IMG/VR virus record: IMGVR_UViG_3300005581_003260 | Location: 1 to 21,416 of that record | DNA: 21,416 nucleotides | Origin: a virus | Reading direction: 5' to 3' (one strand) | Part shown: positions 1 to 7,659 of the stretch, in pieces | Layout of the letters: the number at the start of each line of letters is the position of its first letter | Position numbering within the stretch: position 1 is the stretch's first letter | Position numbers and translations under genes: made by a program | Notes under the pieces: generated by a model | Told to the model about the DNA's origin: nothing | Seen by the model: only the letters and a program-made list of their open reading frames with translations | Databases searched by the model: none

Positions 1-813
1 TATAATGGTTCTTTGGGATGTGTTTATACTATATCTGTTGGAGGCTTTTTGTTTACTGGAGTCTTAGCTGATCATACTTATAGTCAATCTAGCTCAGGAT
101 TAATTTGGGACGTTAGGCTTACAGACGGTAGACAAAGCTTATCCAACGTTTCAGTTATATTAAATGATTATTATTGTAATATTAATACTCCAAATTTAAT
201 TAATGTTTTAGCTATACTAGAGCCATCAGTATGCAATCTTGGATGTGGTGATTTTATGGCATCATTTAAAGATGACCTAGGAATACCCATGCTATATATT
301 TTAAGGGCCTTACAAGGTAAAACTTGTTTACTTCCGGTGTGTGGAGTAACAATGTATATAGACGTATCACAAATTATTAGTATTTGTCCGGGATATTTAA
401 AAGTTACTGAGTCAAGTTCTAATGTTTTACAGATAATTGGACAAGCTTGTGATGAGGCTGGTTGTGATTTTATTATTACTATCGTTGGTAACACCTTTAC
501 TGCTATTCCTATCAATAAAAAGTTTCCGCCACCAAGTGGCGCACTAGGCACTTTTTTAAACACTATAGCCGCTAGTTCATGTGCTGGAGCAGGCACTATA
601 GACTATAGATATGGTGAAGAAGCATCATATGAGCCTAGTAAAAAATTGGTAATAGGCGAAAATGTACATTATTTGATGGTCGTTAGTAAAAATGGGGATT
701 GCGCAGGCTCTCCCGGTACAGAAGGTGGCGGAAAGGGCGGTACTTCAAACGACGCAATAGATTCTAGCGGTAGTGGTAGCAATAATAATGTCTCTCCCGG
801 TGGCGGAGACTAA
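1..813 (+). CDS. Putative tail/baseplate structural protein, 5' end outside window
   Basis: The reading frame is open to the left edge (first codons TAT AAT GGT), so the gene starts upstream; the TTG at 13 is only an internal candidate. About 270 residues are visible. The visible N-terminal part is beta-rich with the pattern FTGVLADHTY...WDVRLTDGR. A later segment, NVLQIIGQACDEAGCDF followed by short strands, resembles the alternating helix/strand layout of phage baseplate-hub (gpD/gp27-like) proteins, but this is a weak resemblance. The last 40 or so residues are Gly/Ser/Asn-rich and probably disordered. Several cysteines occur (CNLGCGDF, CSAG-like patches). It is followed after 20 nt by a second large structural gene on the same strand, which supports a virion role. 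The function is not firmly recognised. Confidence 0.6.
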   Translation, partial: YNGSLGCVYTISVGGFLFTGVLADHTYSQSSSGLIWDVRLTDGRQSLSNVSVILNDYYCNINTPNLINVLAILEPSVCNLGCGDFMASFKDDLGIPMLYILRALQGKTCLLPVCGVTMYIDVSQIISICPGYLKVTESSSNVLQIIGQACDEAGCDFIITIVGNTFTAIPINKKFPPPSGALGTFLNTIAASSCAGAGTIDYRYGEEASYEPSKKLVIGENVHYLMVVSKNGDCAGSPGTEGGGKGGTSNDAIDSSGSGSNNNVSPGGGD

Positions 814-833
814 AAATAAATTAGGGTATACTT

Positions 834-3800
834 ATGGCATGTTCAGTTTATCAATATTTTGGCGAAAGATTTACCGGGGCTGAATGGAAAATATTCTATA
901 CAGAACCAGACAATATAGACTATCCAAATTTTGATTGTTCTATACTAAAACAATCACTAGATTTAAATTTTGATAAGTTTACTTTAACAGAACTAGAGCT
1001 GTTATCAACAACTGATCTTAATACTTGGTTAAGCTATTGTATGAAGAGTGATAATAATGAGTTATTAGGAACAAAAATTGTTAAAAATCTAATTGCAGAC
1101 TGGGAGAAATTTCAAGACCATACTGGGCGTGCTTTTGACAGCATATTTGGTAATAATAGTTTTCAAGGAGTAGCAGAAAATTTTGCAACGCTTGACATTG
1201 GGAATGAAGTATTAGCAAAAATTAATAGTGCTTTAAAATGGTTGCAAAATATACATAATGAATTTTATGGTAAACAATATTTAATACAAATAGGTAATTC
1301 TTCCACAGGAGTTTGTATTAAAGATAGGTTTGGCAATGTCCCACAGGGTAATATTAAAGTAGAATCTGAAGGCGGATTATTCTATGCATCTGATGCTCCA
1401 GCTACTGGTGGGGGTTGGTTGGGGAAAAATCAAAATCAAATTATGGGACTAAATGTTGGGCCAGAATTATATCCATTTACAGAAAGTGACGATAGAGTTG
1501 GATGTTTCGTTAAATATACTAAACATACTGAAATAGATAAATTAGATTTAAAATGGGAGATAAATCTATCAGCCTTAGATAATAAAAATTATTATATCAA
1601 AGATAGTGACTTATATGTTAAAGCAGATGTCAATCCCGCTATATACAAAATAGGATCTAATCAATATGCTTTAGTGACCGTAGACGCACCTGAATTATTA
1701 CTTTCTCCTGATATATTCTCCGAATGTCCAACCGCACTAGCTTCTCAGGGCGCCACGGCCCTACTTGCTTTACATGGTGTTAAATATAAGGATGTTATTC
1801 AAAGAACATTCTGTGGTAAGGATAAAGAAGGAGAAGAGACCTCTGGAGTATCATATCTACATAGTCATATAAATATTTTTCAAATGCATAAGCCGTCAGT
1901 ATGTCCAGAAGAATTTTGTTTACCTTTTAAAAGTAATATTTTTACATATGGTCCTTGGTTTTTTCAAGCTGATCCTGTTGGTGGAACAGAAGTTGAGTCC
2001 AATAAAGAGCTTGCGCCGTGGAATTTTGCCAACTTACAAAATACTGGTTATGATGTAATGAATTATTATGGTTCGCTCATAGCTGCTGATGGCCCAAGAG
2101 GATTACAGAAACAGGAAAATGGATCTATTACAGTTGCTAGTTTACCATCATATGGTATTGGTTATATAGTTGGAGGTAATGCTGGTACATTAACAGACTT
2201 ACAGATTAACATTGGAGATAATGGATATACTACTACATATAATTTTAGAACATATACTCCTAAATTTGGTCAGCCAGGAAGACATTTGTCTGATTTATGG
2301 CATAAAAACTATAAGTCTATGTCCTATCTTAATAAATTTTTTAAGGATCAAAATTTAGAGATTAGAGCTTTAATTAATAATAATAAAAAAGAATTACAAG
2401 ACTTAAAACATAAAAATAAAGCTAAGGGCGTTGTAGCAAGTGGTGACTCCATAGCAGAGGGTGCTAACGGAGGACCAGCGGCTGGTTCGCCATCTAATAA
2501 AAGTCCACAGTCTTTAATACTATCTGGATATCATATTAGACCAAAAGAGACTAATAATAACGATGGTGTTAACGATTTTGATAATTCTTCTGGACTTCCA
2601 GCGTCACCGTGTTCATGCTATGGTCAATCAACCCCACCGCCTGCAACTTTGTCTCCATCAGTAGCAACATCTGGAAATAGTATTAAGAATTTTCCAGAGG
2701 TGGTCACAGATGATATTGCTCATAACACATGGTATCAGCAAAATTTTGAAAGAGCAGCTATCAATAGTCTTGATTTATTATTTTGTCCTATGAGCACCAA
2801 TCAAGAAGGAGATACAGATGCTGAATTACCAAGACTAGCTATGTATCAAGATTTCACTGGTTCTTTTGTCGAATTTAAAGATAAATCACAGACGCCAAAT
2901 AAACTTGGAGATGGTAAAGCCCCAAACTCTAGATCTCGTTCAGAAATACCCCCCTTCCTTATTGATGATGTGCTACAATATGATTTACCTATTCATCAAA
3001 TGTATCTTAATGCTACAACATCTACTGTTATGTTATCTGATTGGTTAAGTAGAATTAATGGTAGTACACAGGGATTTATTACTAAAATTATTGCTTATGG
3101 AACAGATGTAAAAGAGTTCACCCTAATAATGTCAGACGAGGAGGAAGACAATAAGCAAGATGCTACTAATTTTAGATATAGCGTTTTAAGAGGTCCATTA
3201 AGCTTACAGTCTTGGGGCTATGACACTTCTGGCAAGCCAGTACCAAATGCTATAGATTCTGCATATTTAGCTGAGAGGGGTCAGTTTAGAAGACGTGGGC
3301 TACAGGATAAATTTTTAAAAGACTGGCTTTCTAACCCTAAAACATGGCCCGCAGGCCCTATAGACTTACGCTGGGATAGGGAGCGTGGAGTATGGGTAGC
3401 TCCTCCAGCCAATAAAATCGTAGTTGCTAGACTTTTGACCAATTTAGAAAAATTTGGAGTAGCAGAGGCCGAATTAGTTGATCCTTCGGCTGGTGGTATA
3501 AAATTTTATGAAGAATACGATATATGGTCTGTGGATGGAGCAAATGTTAAGCAATCCATGAATAAAACTAAAATTAAAGTTTATGATTTTCTTGGAGTAA
3601 AATTATGTAAGTGTGATTATATCTATGCTTATTATGATGATAATAGATATATTGTTTTAGAGAGTAATCGAGCCTATAAGGATCCTAATGAGTCGTGCTG
3701 TCCAACAACCACAGCAACTCAACAAACTACCAGAGCATCACAACCAACCCCAACTCAACCAACTCCAACATCATGCTGGTGCGATCTTGATTGCTTAAAG

Positions 3801-3932
3801 ACTCTGAAAAACTATGATGAAAATAAACATCAGGCCCTGGTGCATAAGAAAGAAACACCAGGACCAGATTGCTTAATGTGGGAAGATATTGTAGAGTGCT
3901 ATACAACCCCACCAAACTTTTATAATCATTAA
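834..3932 (+). CDS. Large virion structural protein (probable tail/baseplate component)
   Basis: A 1032-residue protein starting at an ATG 7 nt after a weak SD-like TTAGGG. No signal peptide or membrane segment is visible. The mid region has YGPWFF (about 372-377), an APWNF segment near 394 and TTTYNFRTYTPKFG (466-479). I associate that pattern with large structural proteins of tailed phages, from memory only. It is followed by a charged, probably coiled-coil helix (about 485-530) and a Gly/Ser/Pro-rich linker (about 530-640). A second beta-rich domain ends in a Thr/Gln/Pro-rich linker (about 958-981) and a small Cys-containing tail (CWCDLDC). The layout suggests an elongated multidomain tail or baseplate protein. 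Its stop codon overlaps the stop of the convergent gene. The structural call is an inference from size, composition and neighbour; the exact role is unknown. Confidence 0.7.
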   Translation: MACSVYQYFGERFTGAEWKIFYTEPDNIDYPNFDCSILKQSLDLNFDKFTLTELELLSTTDLNTWLSYCMKSDNNELLGTKIVKNLIADWEKFQDHTGRAFDSIFGNNSFQGVAENFATLDIGNEVLAKINSALKWLQNIHNEFYGKQYLIQIGNSSTGVCIKDRFGNVPQGNIKVESEGGLFYASDAPATGGGWLGKNQNQIMGLNVGPELYPFTESDDRVGCFVKYTKHTEIDKLDLKWEINLSALDNKNYYIKDSDLYVKADVNPAIYKIGSNQYALVTVDAPELLLSPDIFSECPTALASQGATALLALHGVKYKDVIQRTFCGKDKEGEETSGVSYLHSHINIFQMHKPSVCPEEFCLPFKSNIFTYGPWFFQADPVGGTEVESNKELAPWNFANLQNTGYDVMNYYGSLIAADGPRGLQKQENGSITVASLPSYGIGYIVGGNAGTLTDLQINIGDNGYTTTYNFRTYTPKFGQPGRHLSDLWHKNYKSMSYLNKFFKDQNLEIRALINNNKKELQDLKHKNKAKGVVASGDSIAEGANGGPAAGSPSNKSPQSLILSGYHIRPKETNNNDGVNDFDNSSGLPASPCSCYGQSTPPPATLSPSVATSGNSIKNFPEVVTDDIAHNTWYQQNFERAAINSLDLLFCPMSTNQEGDTDAELPRLAMYQDFTGSFVEFKDKSQTPNKLGDGKAPNSRSRSEIPPFLIDDVLQYDLPIHQMYLNATTSTVMLSDWLSRINGSTQGFITKIIAYGTDVKEFTLIMSDEEEDNKQDATNFRYSVLRGPLSLQSWGYDTSGKPVPNAIDSAYLAERGQFRRRGLQDKFLKDWLSNPKTWPAGPIDLRWDRERGVWVAPPANKIVVARLLTNLEKFGVAEAELVDPSAGGIKFYEEYDIWSVDGANVKQSMNKTKIKVYDFLGVKLCKCDYIYAYYDDNRYIVLESNRAYKDPNESCCPTTTATQQTTRASQPTPTQPTPTSCWCDLDCLKTLKNYDENKHQALVHKKETPGPDCLMWEDIVECYTTPPNFYNH
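3700..3777 (+). repeat. Thr/Pro/Gln-coding low-complexity tract
   Basis: This stretch of the large structural gene uses repeated ACA/ACC, CCA and CAA codons and encodes a Thr/Pro/Gln-rich linker bounded by cysteine pairs (CC before, CWC after). The repeat unit is irregular (CAACC-AACTCC-like). Such linkers usually separate independently folded domains in surface-exposed proteins. Confidence 0.55.
3836..3862. other. Perfect 7-bp inverted repeat near the convergent gene ends
   Basis: CCTGGTG at 3836-3842 pairs with CACCAGG at 3856-3862 across a 13-nt loop. It lies inside the 3' end of the plus-strand structural gene and about 67 nt beyond the end of the minus-strand block. There is no U-tract on the plus strand and only a loosely T-rich run on the minus strand, so a bidirectional terminator role is speculative. 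Confidence 0.3.
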
Positions 3933-4258
3933 TTCTTTTCTTTAGGGGCTTGCCATTTGTGCCAGCCCTTATTAGGTAGCCAATTATTATCGTCATCTTT
4001 TCTCTTAGGAAATAATGTTCCGCCCTTTTTATGCTGACCAAATGCTAAGATAGCATTACAATCATTACATCTTAACTCATAGTAATCATTTCCTTCAACA
4101 TTTCTTACAACGAATCTTAGGTTTGTGCTCCCACAAAGACCACAAGCTTCTTCTGCAAAAATTTCTTGAATAGTTGCTAGCTCTTTAAAGATTTCTTTTT
4201 GACCAGCTCCCTCAAGTTCAAATTCTAATTTATCACCAACTTTATATTTTACTTTCAT
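3929..4258 (-). CDS. Zinc-ribbon protein of unknown function
   Basis: A 109-residue soluble protein. The N-terminal 35 residues look like a small beta/alpha segment (KVGDKLEFELEG). They are followed by a four-cysteine zinc ribbon, C39-x2-C42 and C64-x2-C67, and then a basic, Trp-rich C-terminus (FGQHKKGG..., PNKGWHKW). I recognise the arrangement only as a conserved phage type without known activity. The ATG follows a GGAG SD at 6 nt and overlaps the stop of the upstream annealing-like protein by ATGA, so the two are translationally coupled and may work together on DNA. The gene is last in the minus-strand block, and its stop overlaps the stop of the opposing structural gene. Confidence 0.75.
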   Translation of the reverse strand: MKVKYKVGDKLEFELEGAGQKEIFKELATIQEIFAEEACGLCGSTNLRFVVRNVEGNDYYELRCNDCNAILAFGQHKKGGTLFPKRKDDDNNWLPNKGWHKWQAPKEKN

Positions 4259-4977
4259 GAAATGCTCCAGTTATTTAGATAGCCTTTAACATTATTAGGA
4301 ATATCATCTGTTCTTTGTTGATAAGATGACAATTCTCTTATAACCGTCAAAGCATCATGATGCAATATATTTTTTATATTAGTATTATCAATACTAAGCG
4401 TCTTAAGTAGTTCTGGTACATTAATATCTAATCTTTTAGCTAATACGTCAATAAAATTAATCTGATTATTAGTAATTTTAGTAACATTATCGCTACTAAT
4501 ATCATCTTCTATATTTTCGGCTAGTTCTTCTGCTGCCACTACTTTTCTTAGTCTCATAGCTCTTCTAAGAGCCCTTCCTTCTGCTCGTGTTTCTGCAACA
4601 GCCACAGGATGATTGCGATATACTTTATCACAATTTCCCCAATATACGTCAGCAGCACCACTTACGGTCTTAACTTTACAAGCTTCGTTTGTTTCTGGAC
4701 TTAAGTCATACCATGTTATAGAATGAACTACAGAGGCTCTTTTTTCATTAGAAGGCTCAGGAGACTGAACAACAGTAGAGTCGGACTGTATAACAGAACA
4801 ATTCATTACTTTTTCAAAGACTCTACGCAATCCATCTGTTGTAGGATTACCATTAATTTTTTCATCATCAGATAATTGATGTAATACAAAATCTGTCCAC
4901 TCTATATCTCCTATGCCAACCTTTTGATTTACTTCTGTAGGATTAGTTACTACTTCAGTATTTTTAGCCTTAGCCAT
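4255..4977 (-). CDS. Putative Erf/Rad52-like single-strand annealing protein
   Basis: 240 residues. Residues 82-125 form a beta-strand run. The helix AETRAEGRALRRAMRL (128-143) resembles the AETRA-GRAL helix typical of Erf/Rad52/DdrA-type annealing proteins. The C-terminal segment starts ITNNQINFIDVLAKRL (168-183), like the small TxxQIxxIxxLA domain often found at the end of phage recombination proteins. The family would bind single-stranded DNA and pair complementary strands. The call is inferred from these motifs alone; an alternative is a conserved phage protein of other function beginning with the NPTTDGLRRV segment (44-53). The ATG at 4977 has a strong AGGAG SD (4984-4988, 6 nt spacer). 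The gene overlaps the upstream endonuclease by 8 nt and the zinc-ribbon gene by 4 nt. Confidence 0.5.
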   Translation of the reverse strand: MAKAKNTEVVTNPTEVNQKVGIGDIEWTDFVLHQLSDDEKINGNPTTDGLRRVFEKVMNCSVIQSDSTVVQSPEPSNEKRASVVHSITWYDLSPETNEACKVKTVSGAADVYWGNCDKVYRNHPVAVAETRAEGRALRRAMRLRKVVAAEELAENIEDDISSDNVTKITNNQINFIDVLAKRLDINVPELLKTLSIDNTNIKNILHHDALTVIRELSSYQQRTDDIPNNVKGYLNNWSIS

Positions 4978-5767
4978 CTGTATCTCCTATTTCTATAATA
5001 TTAGTATTACTTTTATTTTTATCTAGATTTTTAAGGGAAACTAAAAGATTAGAACATATTAAATTAGCTCTAGCCTTAGAAAAATCCTTAGTTTGCTTGA
5101 TTCTAATTAATTTATAGCCCTTGCCGATAAGTAAACCAGCCTTTTTCTTATCATATACTATATTTTTTTGTAAAACATCTTCTCCCCAAACAGGAGCAAA
5201 GTGTGAGGGGCCATCAATTTCTATAGCTATGTTCATAGTAGGCAGGAAAATATCTATTTGCAACTTGGTATTCGCTAGAATATGTTCTTTATGGAATTCT
5301 GTTTTAAAGCCCTGATCAATCAAAAAATTTAGAACAAAGTGCTCTAGCTTTGAGCCAACCTTGCTGCTATGTCTTACTGCTAAGTTAGCTTTATGTAACA
5401 TATTTGCTTTTTCATCATCGCTCTTTTTATTCCATAATTCTTGATATATTAGTTTTTTCTTTTGTAGCTCTTCTTCACCCAACTCGTCCCACTTCTTCAT
5501 AACAGACATGCCTATGTTTTGTTTTTCTTTTTCTGATCTTTCTCTACCCTTTGTTGGATGTTTATGTTTACCTGTTTGTAATGCGTTTTTTTGTGCTTCT
5601 GATTTAGTTTTAATCTTAATCCCAAGTCTTTTGGCATCCCTAAGAATTTTATTAGGATATGTATTATATTTATCCGCTATGTCTCTAAAGCTTGTATTTA
5701 ATTTAGTATATAGTTCATTTATCATATCTATTTTAGCAGCATCTGATAGATCGTTATAGTTTTTCAT
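4970..5767 (-). CDS. VSR/PD-(D/E)XK-like endonuclease with HTH and NUMOD-like region (putative homing endonuclease)
   Basis: 265 residues. The N-terminus has a helix-turn-helix (about 16-50, TSFRDIADKYNTYPNKILRD). A basic segment follows, containing a GKHKHPTKGRERSEKEKQNI-type pattern (66-85) that resembles the NUMOD3 DNA-binding motif of homing endonucleases. The C-terminal nuclease domain shows E142 in KLEHFV, D172 in QIDIFLP, E183-x-D185 in AIEIDGPSHF and a basic RIKQ strand, the VSR-like PD-(D/E)XK arrangement. It would cut double-stranded DNA at a specific site. Start: ATG with SD AAGGAA 7 nt upstream. It overlaps both neighbours (14 and 8 nt), so it is integrated in the operon rather than sitting in a visible intron. 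A mobile-element origin is inferred. Confidence 0.65.
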   Translation of the reverse strand: MKNYNDLSDAAKIDMINELYTKLNTSFRDIADKYNTYPNKILRDAKRLGIKIKTKSEAQKNALQTGKHKHPTKGRERSEKEKQNIGMSVMKKWDELGEEELQKKKLIYQELWNKKSDDEKANMLHKANLAVRHSSKVGSKLEHFVLNFLIDQGFKTEFHKEHILANTKLQIDIFLPTMNIAIEIDGPSHFAPVWGEDVLQKNIVYDKKKAGLLIGKGYKLIRIKQTKDFSKARANLICSNLLVSLKNLDKNKSNTNIIEIGDTDG

Positions 5768-6089
5768 GAAACAATTCCTTAATTTGAGAAGCTGTATCTG
5801 TAATATTACTTTTTATATTCAGAATAAATATATGATTATTTGGTATCAAAATAGAATTGAGAATCTTTCTGTCATATTCTGAAATTACAACATAAACTAA
5901 TTTTGATAAATTTATTTTAGTACTATATATAGTATGAAATAATGCGATATTTTTTATTTCATCAATACCAGCCAAGAGATTATCTGTGAATATTATAGGT
6001 TGCTTATATAAAATTTTACAAACACCCTCATAGGTGTGTACTAACTCTTTATCTTCAATAGTTAGATATTGTTTATATAGCGCTAGCAT
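5754..6089 (-). CDS. Hypothetical protein in the glycan-modification block
   Basis: 111 residues from the ATG at 6089. A TTG at 6095 is in frame, but the AGGA SD at about 6099-6102 is 9 nt from the ATG and only 3 nt from the TTG, so the ATG is preferred. The sequence is a mix of hydrophobic strands and helices (LSKLVYVVISEYDR, IFILNI) suggesting a small alpha/beta fold. No catalytic motif is recognisable and there is no signal peptide. It overlaps the nucleotidyltransferase-like gene upstream (stop at 6073) and the endonuclease downstream by 14 nt. It could be a fragment of a sugar-modifying enzyme or an unrelated small protein. Confidence 0.55.
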   Translation of the reverse strand: MLALYKQYLTIEDKELVHTYEGVCKILYKQPIIFTDNLLAGIDEIKNIALFHTIYSTKINLSKLVYVVISEYDRKILNSILIPNNHIFILNIKSNITDTASQIKELFHEKL

Positions 6090-6768
6090 TTTCAATTTTC
6101 CTAAATAAATTTTTAATATTAGTTAACTGATCAATACTATTAAAATGCATAATATTGGTTTTAAGTTTTATGGTATTAATCTGAATATTATGATGTATCA
6201 ACTCATTAATGATCTCAAATAAATACATATTGTTTTTAATATGATTTTTAATTACCCATTTAAATATACCATTATCTTTTTTATTGATATATAAATATTC
6301 ACATATTTTATTAGGTAAATCATAAAAAACAAATTCAACATTATTGTTATGATCTATTGTGCATCCAATTTTTGATTTAAATTTTGCAGACTGGCTTACT
6401 ATTACGGCGGAATCTTTTAATTTTAAATTTTTAATTAAACCGGGATCAATAACCATAGATATATTTATAATACTAATGTCACTATTATCTGGTATATGAG
6501 AGATAATATTTTTTAATGATTCTCCAACATTAGAATACTCAGTATATGTATGATTAATACAATTAACTCTTTTATGTTTAATTATATTATCTAATATCTT
6601 TTTGCTTTCAAAAGCACAAATAATAAATATCTTAGCTTTTTTATTAGTTTTAAGTAGATTTTTGATCTGATGATTCAAAAAAATGTCTTTATGTATCCTA
6701 ACCAAAGCCTTATTGCTCATGTTCTTTATGTTTTTATCAGGTATGGATGCGATTAAAATATAATACAT
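6073..6768 (-). CDS. Nucleotidyltransferase-like (GT-A fold) protein, possibly inactive
   Basis: 231 residues. The start MYYILIASIP followed by NKALVRIHKDIFLNHQIKNL matches the layout of sugar-phosphate nucleotidylyltransferases (IlAaG...KaLv.i.gkpll..qi..l). Later segments (IFIICAF, DISIINISMVIDPGLI, a hydrophilic hairpin and FKWVIKN) also follow that fold. The glycine-rich G-x-G-x-R loop that binds the NTP is replaced by SIPDKNIKNMSN, and the acidic metal site is not obvious, so it may be a pseudoenzyme or a divergent glycosyltransferase. There is no clear SD; it starts 6 nt after the methyltransferase-like gene. Context with two glycosyltransferases suggests a part in making or using an activated sugar. 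Confidence 0.45.
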   Translation of the reverse strand: MYYILIASIPDKNIKNMSNKALVRIHKDIFLNHQIKNLLKTNKKAKIFIICAFESKKILDNIIKHKRVNCINHTYTEYSNVGESLKNIISHIPDNSDISIINISMVIDPGLIKNLKLKDSAVIVSQSAKFKSKIGCTIDHNNNVEFVFYDLPNKICEYLYINKKDNGIFKWVIKNHIKNNMYLFEIINELIHHNIQINTIKLKTNIMHFNSIDQLTNIKNLFRKIENASAI

Positions 6769-6773
6769 AAGAT

Positions 6774-7193
6774 TTATGGTTTTGATGCCTTGATATAATA
6801 TTCAAAAACATTAATATATTTTTTAATATCAATTATAAATCCTACCCTTTTGAGCATATCTAACATTTCAGATATTAAATGAATTGATTTTTTATTAGGA
6901 TATAGTACTTTTTTAACAATATCTTGATCTATCATATTAAAAGAAACGGCCATACATAATTGTCTCAAGTCGGAACCCTGTATAAATATGCTTCCACCAT
7001 GATTAAGCTTTTGGTAAGCCTTTTGTAAAAGAGTAGTAGCATCATCTGATATAAAAAAATCACAAAGATCTTGATATAAAATTTCATCTAATGAATTATC
7101 TTCATATTTATCTATATCAGAAATATGAGCATACGCACTCTTGGTAGGCATTAATTCTTGATCTGACACATGAAACAAAATAGATTTATCCAT
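6774..7193 (-). CDS. Truncated class I SAM-methyltransferase-like protein
   Basis: 139 residues resembling the C-terminal half of small phage or bacterial methyltransferases. YEDNSLDEILYQDLCDFF (about 31-48) matches the acidic strand-4 motif, and LLQKAYQKLNHGGSIFIQGSDL matches the 'leader helix plus L-pGG-l-i' segment. A final LLKRVGF-like piece (MLDMLKRVGFIIDI) then occurs. The SAM-binding glycine motif that should precede it is absent, and only about 30 residues are available upstream. It is therefore either a degenerate enzyme or one that pairs with a partner protein. The start overlaps the preceding gene by 8 nt and has no SD, consistent with translational coupling. Target unknown. Confidence 0.45.
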   Translation of the reverse strand: MDKSILFHVSDQELMPTKSAYAHISDIDKYEDNSLDEILYQDLCDFFISDDATTLLQKAYQKLNHGGSIFIQGSDLRQLCMAVSFNMIDQDIVKKVLYPNKKSIHLISEMLDMLKRVGFIIDIKKYINVFEYYIKASKP

Positions 7194-7659
7194 AATATTT
7201 AAAAACCATTTTACAAGTTTGGAAAATAACCCTTTGCCACATTTCTAAATTTGATATATCATTTTTATTATCTAATATTTTATGATACGAAGTAGCCCAT
7301 GATTTGGCAATACTTTCATTTAATGCTATTTTATATGCTGAAGGAAACTCATATTTATGGGTTAGTGTTTCATCCTCTATAACATCTCTTGGTCTAGATA
7401 TATGGTCAATTAGTAGTACTGGTATATGAAATTGAATAGAAATATTTTTACATTTTTCATAATATAAAAATTTATTATTACAAATAATTATATGAGGACA
7501 GTCTTTACCAAAATATAAATGATCAAACGCGATCAAATTATGACCTAGTTTTTGTACCGTTTTCTCGAAAATCATATTGTCTACAGGAGTCCATAATATA
7601 TTAACTTTATCATTATTATTTATGGTTTCTCTGGCCAAAATACCGGTTACAGAATTCAT
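7186..7659 (-). CDS. Hypothetical protein, possibly a glycosyltransferase-like fragment
   Basis: 157 residues. Alternating hydrophobic strands (KVNILWTPVD, HNLIAFDH, HIIICNN, IPVLLIDHISRP) suggest a Rossmann-like N-terminal domain of the kind found in GT-B glycosyltransferases, but the nucleotide-sugar-binding half and any E-x7-E motif are missing. The ATG overlaps the stop of the upstream glycosyltransferase by ATGA, and the stop overlaps the next gene by 8 nt, so it is made as part of the same coupled block. Function is not recognised; it may be an accessory acceptor-binding subunit or a decayed enzyme. Confidence 0.5.
   Translation of the reverse strand: MNSVTGILARETINNNDKVNILWTPVDNMIFEKTVQKLGHNLIAFDHLYFGKDCPHIIICNNKFLYYEKCKNISIQFHIPVLLIDHISRPRDVIEDETLTHKYEFPSAYKIALNESIAKSWATSYHKILDNKNDISNLEMWQRVIFQTCKMVFKYYG

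Noticed and set aside
171-596. 141-codon open frame on the minus strand opposite the first structural gene
   Set aside because: Antisense to a well-supported plus-strand frame, with no SD and no recognisable domain.
3700-3777. Repeat-rich tract considered as a CRISPR or diversity-generating target
   Set aside because: Repeats are short, irregular and in frame, coding a Thr/Pro linker; no reverse transcriptase or cas gene is present.
3727-4041. 104-codon minus-strand frame across the convergent junction
   Set aside because: Overlaps both the structural gene and the zinc-ribbon gene, whose cysteine motif is clear; no motif of its own.
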